In this document: positions 55,719 to 64,000 of the stretch, one piece after another | Layout: every line of letters starts with the position of its first letter | Position numbering within the stretch: position 1 is the stretch's first letter | NCBI RefSeq assembly: GCF_019915265.1 | Contig: NZ_CP082780.1 | Coordinates: 1 to 64,000 of the forward strand | Reading direction: 5' to 3' | Source: Bacillus aquiflavi | GTDB taxonomy: Bacteria; Bacillota; Bacilli; Bacillales; Cytobacillaceae | Length of the DNA: 64,000 bases | Notes under the pieces: generated by a model | What the model was told of the DNA's origin: nothing | Seen by the model: only the letters and a program-made list of their open reading frames with translations | Database searches by the model: none | Made by a program: the position numbers and the translations under genes

Positions 55719-56416
55719 AAGTTTTAGCGATTGATACGACTAACTATGTGTTAGGTATTGCAATAGTAGACGAGGTAAAGGTGATCGGAGAGTATATAAC
55801 GAACTTAAAGAAAAACCACTCTGTTAGAGCAATGCCAGCTATTGACATGCTCATGAGAGAGTGTGATGTTGTACCTTCTGATCTTCATAAAATTGTTGTC
55901 GCAAAAGGTCCGGGATCTTATACGGGGGTCAGGATCGGCGTAACCATTGCAAAGACGTTGGCCTGGACTTTAAATATTCCACTTGTCGGAGTTTCTAGTT
56001 TGGAAATATTAGCAGCAAGTTCAGGTCGCTATTTTAATGGTTATGTTTCACCATTATTTGATGCTAGAAGAGGTCAAATTTATACCGGACTATATCGTTA
56101 TGATAAAGGAGAGCTAACCCCTGCTTTAAAAGATATAATTGTTCTTTCTGAATTGTGGGCAGAACAATTAAAGGGCTATTGTGAGCCGATTTTATTTGTC
56201 GGCAATGATCTTCATCTGCATCGACAAGCATTTAAAAAAACATTAACAAAACAAGCTGTGTTTGCAGCTGTTACGGAACATAATCCGCGTCCAGGAGAAT
56301 TAGCCTTTCTTGGGATGAATAAGGAAAGCGAAGAGGTTCATACATTTACTCCAAATTATGTTCGCATGGCCGAAGCTGAAGTAAAATGGTTAAAAAAGAA
56401 CCGGGCCAACAATTAA
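55715..56416 (+). CDS. tsaB: t6A biosynthesis protein TsaB
   Basis: 233 residues of ASKHA fold: VLAIDTTNYVLGIAIV, VVAKGPGSYTGVRIGVTIAKTLAW, VSPLFDARRGQIYTG. It is an inactive paralogue and partner of TsaD. Part of the tsaE-tsaB-rimI-tsaD operon. Confidence 0.95.
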   Translation: MKVLAIDTTNYVLGIAIVDEVKVIGEYITNLKKNHSVRAMPAIDMLMRECDVVPSDLHKIVVAKGPGSYTGVRIGVTIAKTLAWTLNIPLVGVSSLEILAASSGRYFNGYVSPLFDARRGQIYTGLYRYDKGELTPALKDIIVLSELWAEQLKGYCEPILFVGNDLHLHRQAFKKTLTKQAVFAAVTEHNPRPGELAFLGMNKESEEVHTFTPNYVRMAEAEVKWLKKNRANN

Positions 56417-56438
56417 TTAGTGAAATGAGAAGAAAAGT

Positions 56439-56885
56439 ATGAGTGAAATGAACTTTAGATATATGACTGTAGATGATATTGATAAGGTTTTGCAAATTGA
56501 ACAGGCTTCTTTTACTTTACCATGGAATCGTGAAGCCTTTTACCATGAAATGGTCCATAATCAATTTGCTGTTTATGTATTACTAGAAGTAGACAAGCAT
56601 GTTGTCGGGTATTGCGGTTGTTGGATCATTGTAGATGAAGCTCATATTACGAATGTAGCTTTATTACCTGAATATAGAGGGAAAAAGTTAGGAGAAGCGT
56701 TAATGAGACAAGTCATGTTAATCGCTCTTCAGAAGGGGGCAAAAACAATGACTTTGGAAGTAAGAGTATCAAATGAGACTGCACAAAATTTGTATAGGAA
56801 ACTTGGTTTTCAAAACGGTGGAGTTCGAAAAAGCTATTATACAGATAATCGAGAAGATGCACTAGTCATGTGGGTGAATTTATGA
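56439..56885 (+). CDS. rimI: ribosomal protein alanine acetyltransferase RimI
   Basis: 148 residues, GNAT fold: [43 protein letters not shown] (acetyl-CoA loop), [19 protein letters not shown]. It is expected to acetylate the N-terminal alanine of S18. Its stop overlaps tsaD. Confidence 0.92.
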   Translation: MSEMNFRYMTVDDIDKVLQIEQASFTLPWNREAFYHEMVHNQFAVYVLLEVDKHVVGYCGCWIIVDEAHITNVALLPEYRGKKLGEALMRQVMLIALQKGAKTMTLEVRVSNETAQNLYRKLGFQNGGVRKSYYTDNREDALVMWVNL

Positions 56886-57907
56886 TGAAAAAAGAGCTAT
56901 ATATTATGGGTGTTGAAACGAGCTGCGATGAAACAGCAGTAGCAATTATTAAAAATGGGCGGCACATTGTTTCAAATATAGTTGCCTCACAAATTGAAAG
57001 CCATAAACGCTTTGGAGGGGTTGTTCCAGAAATCGCGTCTCGGCATCATGTTGAACAAGTGACGATTGTTTTTGAGGAAGCGATGAGAGAGGCAGGAATT
57101 TCTTATGCCGATTTAGATGCTATTGCGGTAACAGCAGGTCCTGGTTTAGTTGGAGCGTTATTAATTGGTGTGAATGCAGCAAAGGCGATTGCATTTGCTC
57201 ACGAAATTCCCCTTGTTGGTGTCCATCATATAGCTGGGCATATTTATGCGAATCGTTTCGTAAAAGAAATGGAATTTCCTTTACTAGCACTTGTCGTATC
57301 TGGCGGTCATACGGAGCTTATTTTTATGAAAGAGCATGGATATTTTGAAGTCATTGGTGAGACGAGGGATGATGCGGCAGGTGAAGCATATGATAAAGTT
57401 GCGAGAACGTTGAACCTTCCATATCCTGGCGGTCCGCATATCGATAAGCTTGCTCATGAAGGGACACCGACGATTAAATTACCGCGAGCTTGGCTTGAAC
57501 AAGGTTCATACGATTTCAGTTTCAGTGGATTAAAATCTGCTGTTATTAACACGCTTCATAACGCAGAACAGCGTGGAGAAAAAATAAACCCGAAAGATCT
57601 TGCAGCAAGCTTTCAAGAAAGTGTGATTGATGTCCTTGTCGGAAAAACTGTTGCTGCCGCTAAGGAGTACAATGTAAAACAAGTATTGTTAGCCGGTGGG
57701 GTTGCCGCTAATAAAGGACTTCGTGCCGCATTAACTGAAGCGTTTTCCGAGCTGTCAGAAGTTGAATTAATTATTCCACCGTTATCACTTTGTACAGATA
57801 ATGCAGCTATGATTGCAGCTGCGGGAACCGTTTTATTTGAAAAAGGTCAACGGGCAAATTTTGCTCTCAATGCAAATCCAGGTTTGGATATAACGATTCA
57901 CAATTAA
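56882..57907 (+). CDS. tsaD: tRNA N6-threonylcarbamoyltransferase TsaD
   Basis: 341 residues from ATG 56882, whose ATGA overlaps the rimI stop. [14 protein letters not shown], the metal-binding [34 protein letters not shown] and the [12 protein letters not shown] segment are all present. It transfers the threonylcarbamoyl group to A37 of ANN-decoding tRNAs. Followed by a DnaA-box cluster. Confidence 0.96.
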   Translation: MMKKELYIMGVETSCDETAVAIIKNGRHIVSNIVASQIESHKRFGGVVPEIASRHHVEQVTIVFEEAMREAGISYADLDAIAVTAGPGLVGALLIGVNAAKAIAFAHEIPLVGVHHIAGHIYANRFVKEMEFPLLALVVSGGHTELIFMKEHGYFEVIGETRDDAAGEAYDKVARTLNLPYPGGPHIDKLAHEGTPTIKLPRAWLEQGSYDFSFSGLKSAVINTLHNAEQRGEKINPKDLAASFQESVIDVLVGKTVAAAKEYNVKQVLLAGGVAANKGLRAALTEAFSELSEVELIIPPLSLCTDNAAMIAAAGTVLFEKGQRANFALNANPGLDITIHN

Positions 57908-57908
57908 C

Positions 57909-58045
57909 TTGTGGATAAAGTCTATTTTTTATCTTAAATTGTTGATTATGTGGATAAAACCATATGCTATCTGTGGATAATGTGGAAAAATTCGTGTGAG
58001 TCTTTATTAAAAAAGGAATAACTGTGGATATTTTTGTGGATATGT
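57909..58045. promoter_or_regulatory. DnaA-box cluster downstream of tsaD
   Basis: Three perfect TGTGGATAA boxes (57910-57918, 57949-57957, 57972-57980) and three one-mismatch versions (57981-57989, 58023-58031, 58035-58043) lie in 135 bp, all in the same orientation. TTATCCACA is the DnaA box. From memory, the gcp (tsaD) locus carries a DnaA-binding cluster in B. subtilis. Confidence 0.8.
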
Positions 58046-58057
58046 TTTTGCAAAATA

Positions 58058-58090
58058 AAAACTGGGGGAAAATAACCCCAGTTTTTTTTA
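58058..58090. terminator. terminator shared by tsaD and ydiF
   Basis: AAAACTGGGG (58058-58067) / CCCCAGTTTT (58076-58085) with A and T tails on both sides. Confidence 0.85.
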
Positions 58091-58158
58091 TTCTGAATTT
58101 ATTGTTCTGAAAGTGAAGCCCACTCATTCATTAATATTTCTAACTTTTCAGTAGCTTC

Positions 58159-60015
58159 TTACTTTTCTTTGTTAATCTTAGCTACTTTTTCATGATCATG
58201 ATAAATGTCAGGATCACATAATAATTGTTCATTTTTTTGAATTGTTTCCTCTAAGGATTCAATGACGATCTCTAACTCTTCTATCCGTCTTTTTCGTTGT
58301 CTTTCAAGCCGTTTTATTTCTTTTTGTTGTTCAAAAGAAGACTTTGGCTGTATCAGTTGCTGTTTTGAAGAAAATTCTTGCTCCGCTTCTAATGCTTTTA
58401 TTTCTAGTTGCTGTTGCTTTTTTTCCAAGTAATAATCATAATCTCCAATATATTCAATCGCTTTATCGTTGTGTAATTCAATCACTTTCGTTGCAATCCG
58501 ATTGATAAAATAACGATCGTGGGAAACGAATAAAATCGTTCCAGGATATTCAAGCAAGGCATTTTCTAACACTTCTTTACTTTCTAAGTCGAGATGGTTT
58601 GTCGGCTCGTCTAAAATAAGAAAGTTTGCCTTTTCCATCATGAGCTTAGCTAAGGCAAGCCTCGCTCTTTCCCCACCGCTTAAAGTGGAAACGGTTTTTA
58701 AAACATCATCACCAGAAAAGAGGAAATTACCTAACACTGTTCGAATCTCCTTTTCTGTTTTTATTGGATAATTATCCCATATTTCATTTAACACAAGTTT
58801 ATTAGACGTTAAATCAGCTAATTCTTGGTCGTAATAACCGATTTTTACATTTGAACCTATTTGAATGTGACCTGCAAGTGAGGGAATTTTATTGACTATC
58901 GTTTTTAATAATGTTGATTTGCCAATACCGTTTGGACCAACTAATGAAATACTTTCTCCGCGTGTAATTCGCACCTCAATATTTTCAGTAATCTTTTTTC
59001 CGTTGTAGCCAACTGCTAATTCCGTTAGTTTTAAGACTTCGTTTCCACTTTGTTTTTCAATTTCAAACCTGAAAGAGGCTGATTTTTCATCGCCTAGCGG
59101 ACGATCAAGTACATCAATTCGTTCTAACTGCTTGCGGCGGCTCTGTGCCCGCTTCGTAGTGGAAGCACGGACAATGTTGCGTTGAATAAAATCCTTTAAT
59201 TTTGAAATTTCCACTTGCTGTTTCTCGTATTGCTTTAATTCCTGTTCATAAATTTCAGCTTTTTGAACTAAATAAGAACTATAATTGCCATTGTATTTTG
59301 TTATATGTTTACGAGAAATTTCATAAACTTGATTCACAATTTTATCGAGAAAATATCGGTCATGAGAAACAATTAAAATGGCACCATCGTAATTTTGTAA
59401 ATAATTTTCAAGCCATGATAATGTTCCAATATCAAGATGATTCGTCGGTTCGTCTAAAATAAGAATATGAGGTTTTGTTAAAAGAAGCTTCCCAAGGGCA
59501 AGCCGTGTTTTTTGTCCTCCGCTTAAGCTCGATACTTTTGTAGAATAGTCAAATTTCCCAAAGTTAAGTCCATGAAGAACTGAACGAATATCGGCTTCGT
59601 ATTGATATCCGCCTCGCTCTTTAAATTGAACTTGCAATAGATCATATTCTTTTAAAACTTGTTCATATTCGGATGATTTGTCTAAATGGGTCATTTTATT
59701 TTCTAAAAGGCGAAGCTCTTGTTCTATTTGGATTAATGGTTCAAAAACCGAAAGCATTTCATCCAAAATTGAGCGTGTCGATTCTAGCCCTGTGTTTTGG
59801 GCTAAATAACCGATCGTTACATTTTTAGGTTTTATGATTTCCCCGCTATCGTATGAAAGTTGTCCAGCTATTATTTTTAAAAGAGTAGATTTTCCTGAGC
59901 CATTTCTGCCAACTAGAGCAATTTTATCTTTAGATTGTATTTCTAACTTTATATTCGATAAAATAAGATCAGCGCCAAAATATTTGCTTACTTGATTTAT
60001 TTGTAATAATATCAT
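58159..60015 (-). CDS. ydiF: ABC-F family ATPase YdiF, C-terminally truncated by a nonsense codon
   Basis: 618 residues, two ABC domains (GRNGSGKST…SLSGGQKTRLALGKLLL…LILDEPTNHLD; GPNGIGKST…TLSGGERARLALAKLMM…LILDEPTNHLD) joined by a charged linker, no membrane helices, and a C-terminal coiled coil. Such proteins act on ribosomes as translation factors or antibiotic-protection proteins. The frame stops at TAA 58159-58161 within the coiled coil. The same frame continues for EATEKLEILMNEWASLSEQ and a second TAA at about 58102, as in full-length homologues. A single CAA or GAA to TAA change would explain it. Confidence 0.92.
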   Translation of the reverse strand: MILLQINQVSKYFGADLILSNIKLEIQSKDKIALVGRNGSGKSTLLKIIAGQLSYDSGEIIKPKNVTIGYLAQNTGLESTRSILDEMLSVFEPLIQIEQELRLLENKMTHLDKSSEYEQVLKEYDLLQVQFKERGGYQYEADIRSVLHGLNFGKFDYSTKVSSLSGGQKTRLALGKLLLTKPHILILDEPTNHLDIGTLSWLENYLQNYDGAILIVSHDRYFLDKIVNQVYEISRKHITKYNGNYSSYLVQKAEIYEQELKQYEKQQVEISKLKDFIQRNIVRASTTKRAQSRRKQLERIDVLDRPLGDEKSASFRFEIEKQSGNEVLKLTELAVGYNGKKITENIEVRITRGESISLVGPNGIGKSTLLKTIVNKIPSLAGHIQIGSNVKIGYYDQELADLTSNKLVLNEIWDNYPIKTEKEIRTVLGNFLFSGDDVLKTVSTLSGGERARLALAKLMMEKANFLILDEPTNHLDLESKEVLENALLEYPGTILFVSHDRYFINRIATKVIELHNDKAIEYIGDYDYYLEKKQQQLEIKALEAEQEFSSKQQLIQPKSSFEQQKEIKRLERQRKRRIEELEIVIESLEETIQKNEQLLCDPDIYHDHEKVAKINKEK

Positions 60016-60161
60016 GCTATCTCACCTCTATTACCATAAAAATAGTGTAACGTATTCCTTTCCTAACGGCAAACAGATAACATTGTGAAAAAAGGTACAA
60101 AGTTTTACAGACAATAAAATGAAAATAGTGTAATATCAAGATAATGAGAGGAGAAAGAGAG

Positions 60162-60656
60162 ATGACAGGATTCACTCATTTTAATGAGGCAGGAAGAGCA
60201 AAGATGGTTGACGTAAGCAAAAAGCCAGAAACCTTTCGAACTGCGGTCGCACGATCAAGTATTACAGTGAATCGGGAAATATATGATAATATCACATTAA
60301 ATAAGGTAAAAAAGGGGGATGTATTAGCTGTTGCTCAAGTTGCAGCAATAATGGCGAGCAAAAAGACATGGGATATGATTCCGATGTGCCATCCGATTTC
60401 ACTGACAGGTGTAGATGTTTCGTTTGAATGGAAACAAAAAGAACAACAATTTACATTAATTATTACAACTTTTGTTAAAACGAAAGGGAGTACGGGAGTA
60501 GAAATGGAAGCGTTAACAGCCGCTTCAGTCTGCGCTTTAACTGTCTATGACATGTGTAAAGCTGTGGATAAAGGAATGGTTATTGGTCCAACTTATCTTG
60601 TTGAAAAAACAGGAGGAAAAAATGGGGATTTTATCAGAAAGGAAATAATAGACTAA
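60162..60656 (+). CDS. moaC: cyclic pyranopterin monophosphate synthase MoaC
   Basis: About 164 residues. [43 protein letters not shown] and the active-site [31 protein letters not shown] are diagnostic. It makes cPMP for molybdopterin. ATG 60162 is eight bases after GGAG; an upstream ATG at 60144 lies before this site. Confidence 0.96.
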   Translation: MTGFTHFNEAGRAKMVDVSKKPETFRTAVARSSITVNREIYDNITLNKVKKGDVLAVAQVAAIMASKKTWDMIPMCHPISLTGVDVSFEWKQKEQQFTLIITTFVKTKGSTGVEMEALTAASVCALTVYDMCKAVDKGMVIGPTYLVEKTGGKNGDFIRKEIID

Positions 60657-60678
60657 TGAAAAGAAGCGGGGGATCACA

Positions 60679-61362
60679 ATGCAAAATGAAACAAATAAAA
60701 TTCCGCAAGCAACAGCAAAAAGGTTGCCATTATATTATCGATTCATACAAAATTTACACGCTTCAGGAAAACAAAGAGTTTCATCGGCAGAATTAAGTGA
60801 AGCAGTAAAAGTAGATTCAGCGACAATTCGCAGAGATTTTTCTTATTTCGGCGCCTTAGGTAAAAAAGGATACGGCTATAATGTTCATTATTTATTATCA
60901 TTTTTTCGTAAAACGTTAGATCAGGACGAGCTTACAAAGGTAGCTTTAATCGGTGTCGGAAATTTAGGAACGGCCTTTTTAAATTATAATTTTCTTAAAA
61001 ATAATAATACTAAAATCTCGATTGCTTTTGATATAGACCATCATAAAATTGGAACTTTAATTGGAGATGTTCCTGTTTATCATTTGGACGATTTAGAAGA
61101 ACGGATTAGTAATGATCATATTTCGGTTGCGATTTTAACCGTCCCAGCTCCAGCTGCACAAACGATTACAGATCGATTAGTACAAGCGAATGTGAAAGGA
61201 ATTTTAAATTTTACTCCTGCTCGATTAACTGTCCCTCCGTCTCTTCGAGTTCACCATATTGATTTGGCTGTAGAGCTTCAATCACTCGTTTATTTTTTAA
61301 AGCATTATCCTAATCATGAAGAAAATATTTCCGGAAAGGATATACTAGATTTAAACGAATAG
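60679..61362 (+). CDS. rex: redox-sensing transcriptional repressor Rex
   Basis: 227 residues. N-terminal winged helix ([35 protein letters not shown]), Rossmann domain with [12 protein letters not shown], and [30 protein letters not shown]. It binds DNA when NADH/NAD+ is low and controls fermentation and respiration genes. GGGGGATC upstream. Confidence 0.96.
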   Translation: MQNETNKIPQATAKRLPLYYRFIQNLHASGKQRVSSAELSEAVKVDSATIRRDFSYFGALGKKGYGYNVHYLLSFFRKTLDQDELTKVALIGVGNLGTAFLNYNFLKNNNTKISIAFDIDHHKIGTLIGDVPVYHLDDLEERISNDHISVAILTVPAPAAQTITDRLVQANVKGILNFTPARLTVPPSLRVHHIDLAVELQSLVYFLKHYPNHEENISGKDILDLNE

Positions 61363-61417
61363 AAGCTTGTTGTATATGAAAAAAACAGTTAAAATAAAAG
61401 GTAGGAGGTGAGGCAAA

Positions 61418-61606
61418 ATGATGAATATAGGAATGGGAAGCCTCATATTAATTTTAGTTATAGCTTTAATCATCTTTGGTCCAAAAAAGCTTCCAGAGCT
61501 TGGAAAAGCAGCTGGAAATACACTTCGTGAGTTTAAAAATGCGACAAAAGGCTTAGCAGACGATGACGATGATGATAAACAACAGAAAAAGACTGATGTT
61601 AAGTAA
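61418..61606 (+). CDS. tatA: Sec-independent translocase subunit TatA (TatAy type)
   Basis: 62 residues: one membrane helix, the [21 protein letters not shown] hinge and amphipathic helix, and an Asp6 acidic tail. It forms the Tat pore with TatC as in B. subtilis TatAyCy. TAGGAGGTGAGG upstream. Confidence 0.95.
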   Translation: MMNIGMGSLILILVIALIIFGPKKLPELGKAAGNTLREFKNATKGLADDDDDDKQQKKTDVK

Positions 61607-61624
61607 GGTTAGGATGAACATGTG

Positions 61625-62377
61625 ATGAGTCAAAGAGATATGACCGTTTTTGAACACATACATGAATTAAGAAAACGACTTGTACTCGTAGTCGTTTTCT
61701 TCGTCATTGCTGTTATCATTAGCTTTTTCTTAGCGGAGCCTCTCATTGTATATTTACAAGAGGCAGATGAAGCAAAAGAACTGACAATGAACGCTTTTCG
61801 ACTTACAGACCCGATAAAAATTTATATGCAATTTGCTTTTATCACTGCATTTGTTTTGACGCTGCCCCTTATTTTATACCAGCTTTGGGCATTTATTAGT
61901 CCGGGTCTGTATGAGAGGGAACGGAAAGTAACGCTTAGCTACATCCCAATTTCCGTAATATTATTTTTGAGCGGACTAGCTTTTTCATATTTTATTCTTT
62001 TTCCGTTTGTTGTAGAATTTATGAAACGAATTGCTGATCGTTTAGATATTAACCAAGTAATTGGGATTAATGAATATTTTCAATTTTTATTTCAATTAAC
62101 AATTCCGTTCGGGCTGTTATTTCAGCTGCCAGTTGTAATTATGTTTTTAACAAGACTGAGTATCGTAACACCAATGTTTCTTTCAAAAATACGCAAATAT
62201 GCTTACTTTGTGTTATTAGTCATTGCAGCTTTTATAACGCCACCAGAGCTGTTGTCTCATTTGATGGTAACGATTCCATTATTTATATTATATGAAATTA
62301 GTATTCTGATCTCTCGCTTCTCTTATAGGAAAGTGAAAGAGGCAGAAAGATTATATGAACAACAGTTAAAAGAATAA
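61625..62377 (+). CDS. tatC: Sec-independent translocase subunit TatC (TatCy type)
   Basis: 250 residues, six helices. EHIHELRKRL at the N-terminus recognises twin-arginine signals; FITAFVLTLPLILYQLWAFISPGLYERERK follows. ATG 61625 is chosen over a GTG one codon earlier. With TatA it forms a minimal two-component Tat system. Confidence 0.95.
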   Translation: MSQRDMTVFEHIHELRKRLVLVVVFFVIAVIISFFLAEPLIVYLQEADEAKELTMNAFRLTDPIKIYMQFAFITAFVLTLPLILYQLWAFISPGLYERERKVTLSYIPISVILFLSGLAFSYFILFPFVVEFMKRIADRLDINQVIGINEYFQFLFQLTIPFGLLFQLPVVIMFLTRLSIVTPMFLSKIRKYAYFVLLVIAAFITPPELLSHLMVTIPLFILYEISILISRFSYRKVKEAERLYEQQLKE

Positions 62378-62408
62378 AGAACGTATTAAATACGTTCTTT
62401 ATTCTTTT
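62370..62408 (+). terminator. terminator of the rex-tatAC unit
   Basis: AGAATAAAGAACGTATT / AATACGTTCTTTATTCT, a 17-bp perfect stem followed by TT. Confidence 0.8.
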
Positions 62409-62436
62409 ATATGATGTTAATATTTTGATATTTTTT

Positions 62437-62530
62437 AAACGCTTGTCAGTCAAGACGGAAGCGAATAGAACAGTCATACATGAGTTTATAACGAAGTACA
62501 AGTAACGATTTTGAATATGAGGTTTGTGTG
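62437..62530 (+). repeat. dispersed repeat, diverged copy R4
   Basis: AAACGCTTGTCAGTCAAGAC, GAATAGAACAG, CATGAGTTTATAACGAAGTACAAGTAACG: a shortened relative of R1/R2. Another fragment of the left end (AAACGCTTGTCAG) lies at 62588-62600. Confidence 0.7.
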
Positions 62531-62607
62531 AATATTCTAAAACAGCCCTAACAGGACTATTCCAGATTATAGGGAAGTTTATTTTGAAAACGCTTGTCAG
62601 ATCATAC

Positions 62608-62814
62608 TTAGTCTGACTTATTTTTTTTCTTCTTCGTTATAAAATGAAAAGCGGTCATTCTAATGCCTGCCCCAAAATCAATTGTTGCAAGGAGGACAAG
62701 TAAGTAAGAGAAAAAGCCCCATCCTTGTTGGTTTACATTTTGAATAGCAAAGAAGGTAAATAATATTCCAAGGAAAATATAGACGAATCCAGTAAATAGC
62801 GGTGACGCTCTCAT
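62608..62814 (-). CDS. ydiK: small membrane protein YdiK
   Basis: 68 residues with two hydrophobic helices and a Lys-rich C-terminus (FHFITKKKKNKSD). Identified mainly by synteny with B. subtilis ydiK between tatCy and ydiL, and by size. Function unknown. Confidence 0.8.
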   Translation of the reverse strand: MRASPLFTGFVYIFLGILFTFFAIQNVNQQGWGFFSYLLVLLATIDFGAGIRMTAFHFITKKKKNKSD

Positions 62815-62837
62815 GTAAAATCCTCCAAAAAAGACGT

Positions 62838-63539
62838 TTATTTAATATAGTTTTCCAATTCATTACTCGCAAGAAATTGAACAACTAGTACGAGTGTATT
62901 CATCGCAATATGGGCAAACATTGGGACGATAATACGTTTTGTTTTTACATATAAAAAGGAAAATGTAAAGCCCATTGCTGTATAAATAATAATATGGCTA
63001 AAGTCAACATGAGCTAAAGCAAATATGATTGAGCTAATAAAAGCTGAAATAAAAAAGTTAAACCGTTTCTGCAACGAACCAAAAATAATTTTGCGAAAAA
63101 CAATTTCTTCTAATATAGGCCCTAAAATAGTAACAACAACAATCATTAATGGGAAATACTCAACTGCTGAAACAATATCTTCCGTATTTTGTGAGCCTGT
63201 TTCAATTCCAAGTTTCAATTCGATCGCTACAGCGACAGCTTGAGCAAACATGGCTAAAAATACGCCGCCAAATGCCCATGCAATCGAGACTCCAGTAGAA
63301 GTTGCATTCCGTTCATATTGAGGATATTTGATTTCTTTTCGCAAAATAAAGAGAACGATAAGCAGTGTGATCGTAAAACTAAACACAACCCAGGATGATA
63401 AACCAATCATTTTTAATTGTGAGGCATTACTGTCTTTTTTATAGAAAGCTGCAATCGCTGTAAACAGCGGAGCCCCGAAAATACTCGAGAGCTGCATGAA
63501 GATATAAATAATTAAAATATACCAATACTCCTTTTTCAA
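62838..63539 (-). CDS. ydiL: CPBP-family intramembrane metalloprotease YdiL
   Basis: 233 residues, about seven helices. The CAAX-protease-like (ABI) motifs are EEIVFRKIIFG, FALAHVDFSH and the final HIAMN. TTG 63539 with AAGGAGG. In B. subtilis it is the gene next to groES. Substrate unknown. Confidence 0.9.
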   Translation of the reverse strand: MKKEYWYILIIYIFMQLSSIFGAPLFTAIAAFYKKDSNASQLKMIGLSSWVVFSFTITLLIVLFILRKEIKYPQYERNATSTGVSIAWAFGGVFLAMFAQAVAVAIELKLGIETGSQNTEDIVSAVEYFPLMIVVVTILGPILEEIVFRKIIFGSLQKRFNFFISAFISSIIFALAHVDFSHIIIYTAMGFTFSFLYVKTKRIIVPMFAHIAMNTLVLVVQFLASNELENYIK

Positions 63540-63850
63540 ATTGTCGACCTCCTTTTACAAAGCTTTTATTTAAAGGCTGTATGAAACAATATGGTTATTC
63601 TAGGCTTGAGACCATAGTATCATACGAATGAGCCAAATAAATCTACATAGTTGTATCATAGTCCACTCTTTCTATTTTACTAGTTAAAGGCAGCAAGTTT
63701 CAAATGCCAAGGATCATTTTTTCTAAATATAAAATGTTATGGTGACATATTTTATCGTTTACTTCTCACAATAAACCAACTTTTTTTTTTAAAAAAAAAA
63801 CAGCATGATACTTGAAAAAAAGTTTCGGTTTATTTAATATAATAATTGTG
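63540..63850. other. intergenic region ydiL / groES
   Basis: The groES promoter is here: TATAAT at 63838-63843 with a TTGAAA (63812-63817) at a long 20-base spacing. The stretch T10-A10 at 63779-63800 lies upstream. Nothing else recognised. Confidence 0.55.
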
Positions 63851-63877
63851 TTAGCACTCGTTAGATGAGAGTGCTAA
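63851..63877 (+). promoter_or_regulatory. CIRCE operator (HrcA-binding site)
   Basis: TTAGCACTC-N9-GAGTGCTAA, a perfect match to the CIRCE consensus, eight bases after the -10 box and 40 before groES. HrcA repression of the groESL operon is expected. Confidence 0.97.
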
Positions 63878-63916
63878 CAAATAACAAAATATTACATATT
63901 GAGGAGGTTGTTTAAC

Positions 63917-64000
63917 TTGTTAAAACCACTAGGTGATCGCGTTGTGATTGAGCTAGTTGAAACTGAGGAAAAAACTGCAAGCGGTATTGTATTACCAGAT
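63917..64000 (+). CDS. groES: co-chaperonin GroES, N-terminal part
   Basis: The first 28 residues from TTG 63917 (GAGGAGG upstream) read [20 protein letters not shown] and continue ASGIVLPD, the standard GroES N-terminus. It caps GroEL. The gene runs off the right edge of the window. Confidence 0.96.
   Translation, partial: MLKPLGDRVVIELVETEEKTASGIVLPD

Overview
The window is low-GC Bacillaceae chromosome. It shows conserved Bacillus subtilis-type gene order (ddl-murF-cshA-ydbST-acpS-ydcC-alr-ndoAI-ndoA-rsb-sigB-tex-cmpA-sprT, then tRNA/rRNA, tsaE-tsaB-rimI-tsaD-ydiF-moaC-rex-tatA-tatC-ydiKL-groES). It also has AGGAGG-type ribosome binding sites, frequent TTG/GTG starts, sigma-A promoters (TTGACA-N17-TATAAT), a sigma-B operon and a CIRCE element. 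The species cannot be named from this sequence.

Layout. 1-1.1 kb: end of a flavin-binding PPOX-type gene and an EamA permease. 1.15-9.1 kb (minus strand): an accessory type VII secretion (ESX/Yuk-type) effector locus. In transcription order it has tandem promoters, a long leader, a WXG100 protein, a 48-residue small ORF, a 416-residue effector with a glycine-zipper segment, an accessory protein, and then six tandem paralogues of a two-helix membrane protein, probably immunity proteins. The order resembles B. subtilis yfjA-yfjE (from memory). Four downstream copies are stand-alone cassettes. Each has a promoter like the operon's own, fused to the last ~19 codons of the accessory gene, as if whole operon copies had lost their toxin and kept the immunity gene. 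This is the most interesting part of the window. 9.2-16.4 kb: DJ-1-like protein, TauE/SafE permease, RodA/FtsW-type protein, MgtE, a hypothetical protein, a GNAT acetyltransferase and a paired SMR exporter.

16.5-27.3 kb: a cobalamin riboswitch with terminator, followed by 13 tightly packed or overlapping genes. They encode corrinoid uptake (BtuF, BtuC, BtuD fused to CbiZ), nucleotide-loop assembly (CbiB, CobD, CobU, CobS, CobC), adenosylation (PduO-type) and alpha-ribazole salvage (CblT, CblS). A CobQ-like protein without its glutaminase domain and a degenerate CobU paralogue are also present. No corrin-ring synthesis genes are visible, so this is a salvage operon.

28-48.4 kb: cell-wall precursor genes (ddl, murF; alr is frameshifted), DEAD-box helicase, PH-domain membrane proteins, acpS, the EndoAI/EndoA toxin-antitoxin pair and rsbT-U-V-W-sigB with a sigma-B promoter before rsbV. 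The rsbR and rsbS genes expected before rsbT and rsbX after sigB are not here. The place of rsbRS holds two copies of a ~110 bp dispersed repeat that also occurs near 55.0 and 62.4 kb. The tiny gene cmpA lies opposite tex.

48.4-54.9 kb: nine tRNA genes (Asn, Ser, Glu, Gln, Leu, Leu, Arg, Pro, Gly), 16S-23S-5S rRNA, then fMet and Asp tRNAs. 55.2-64 kb: t6A genes, a cluster of DnaA boxes after tsaD, an ABC-F protein with a premature C-terminal stop, moaC, rex, a minimal Tat system, ydiK, ydiL, and the CIRCE-controlled start of groES.
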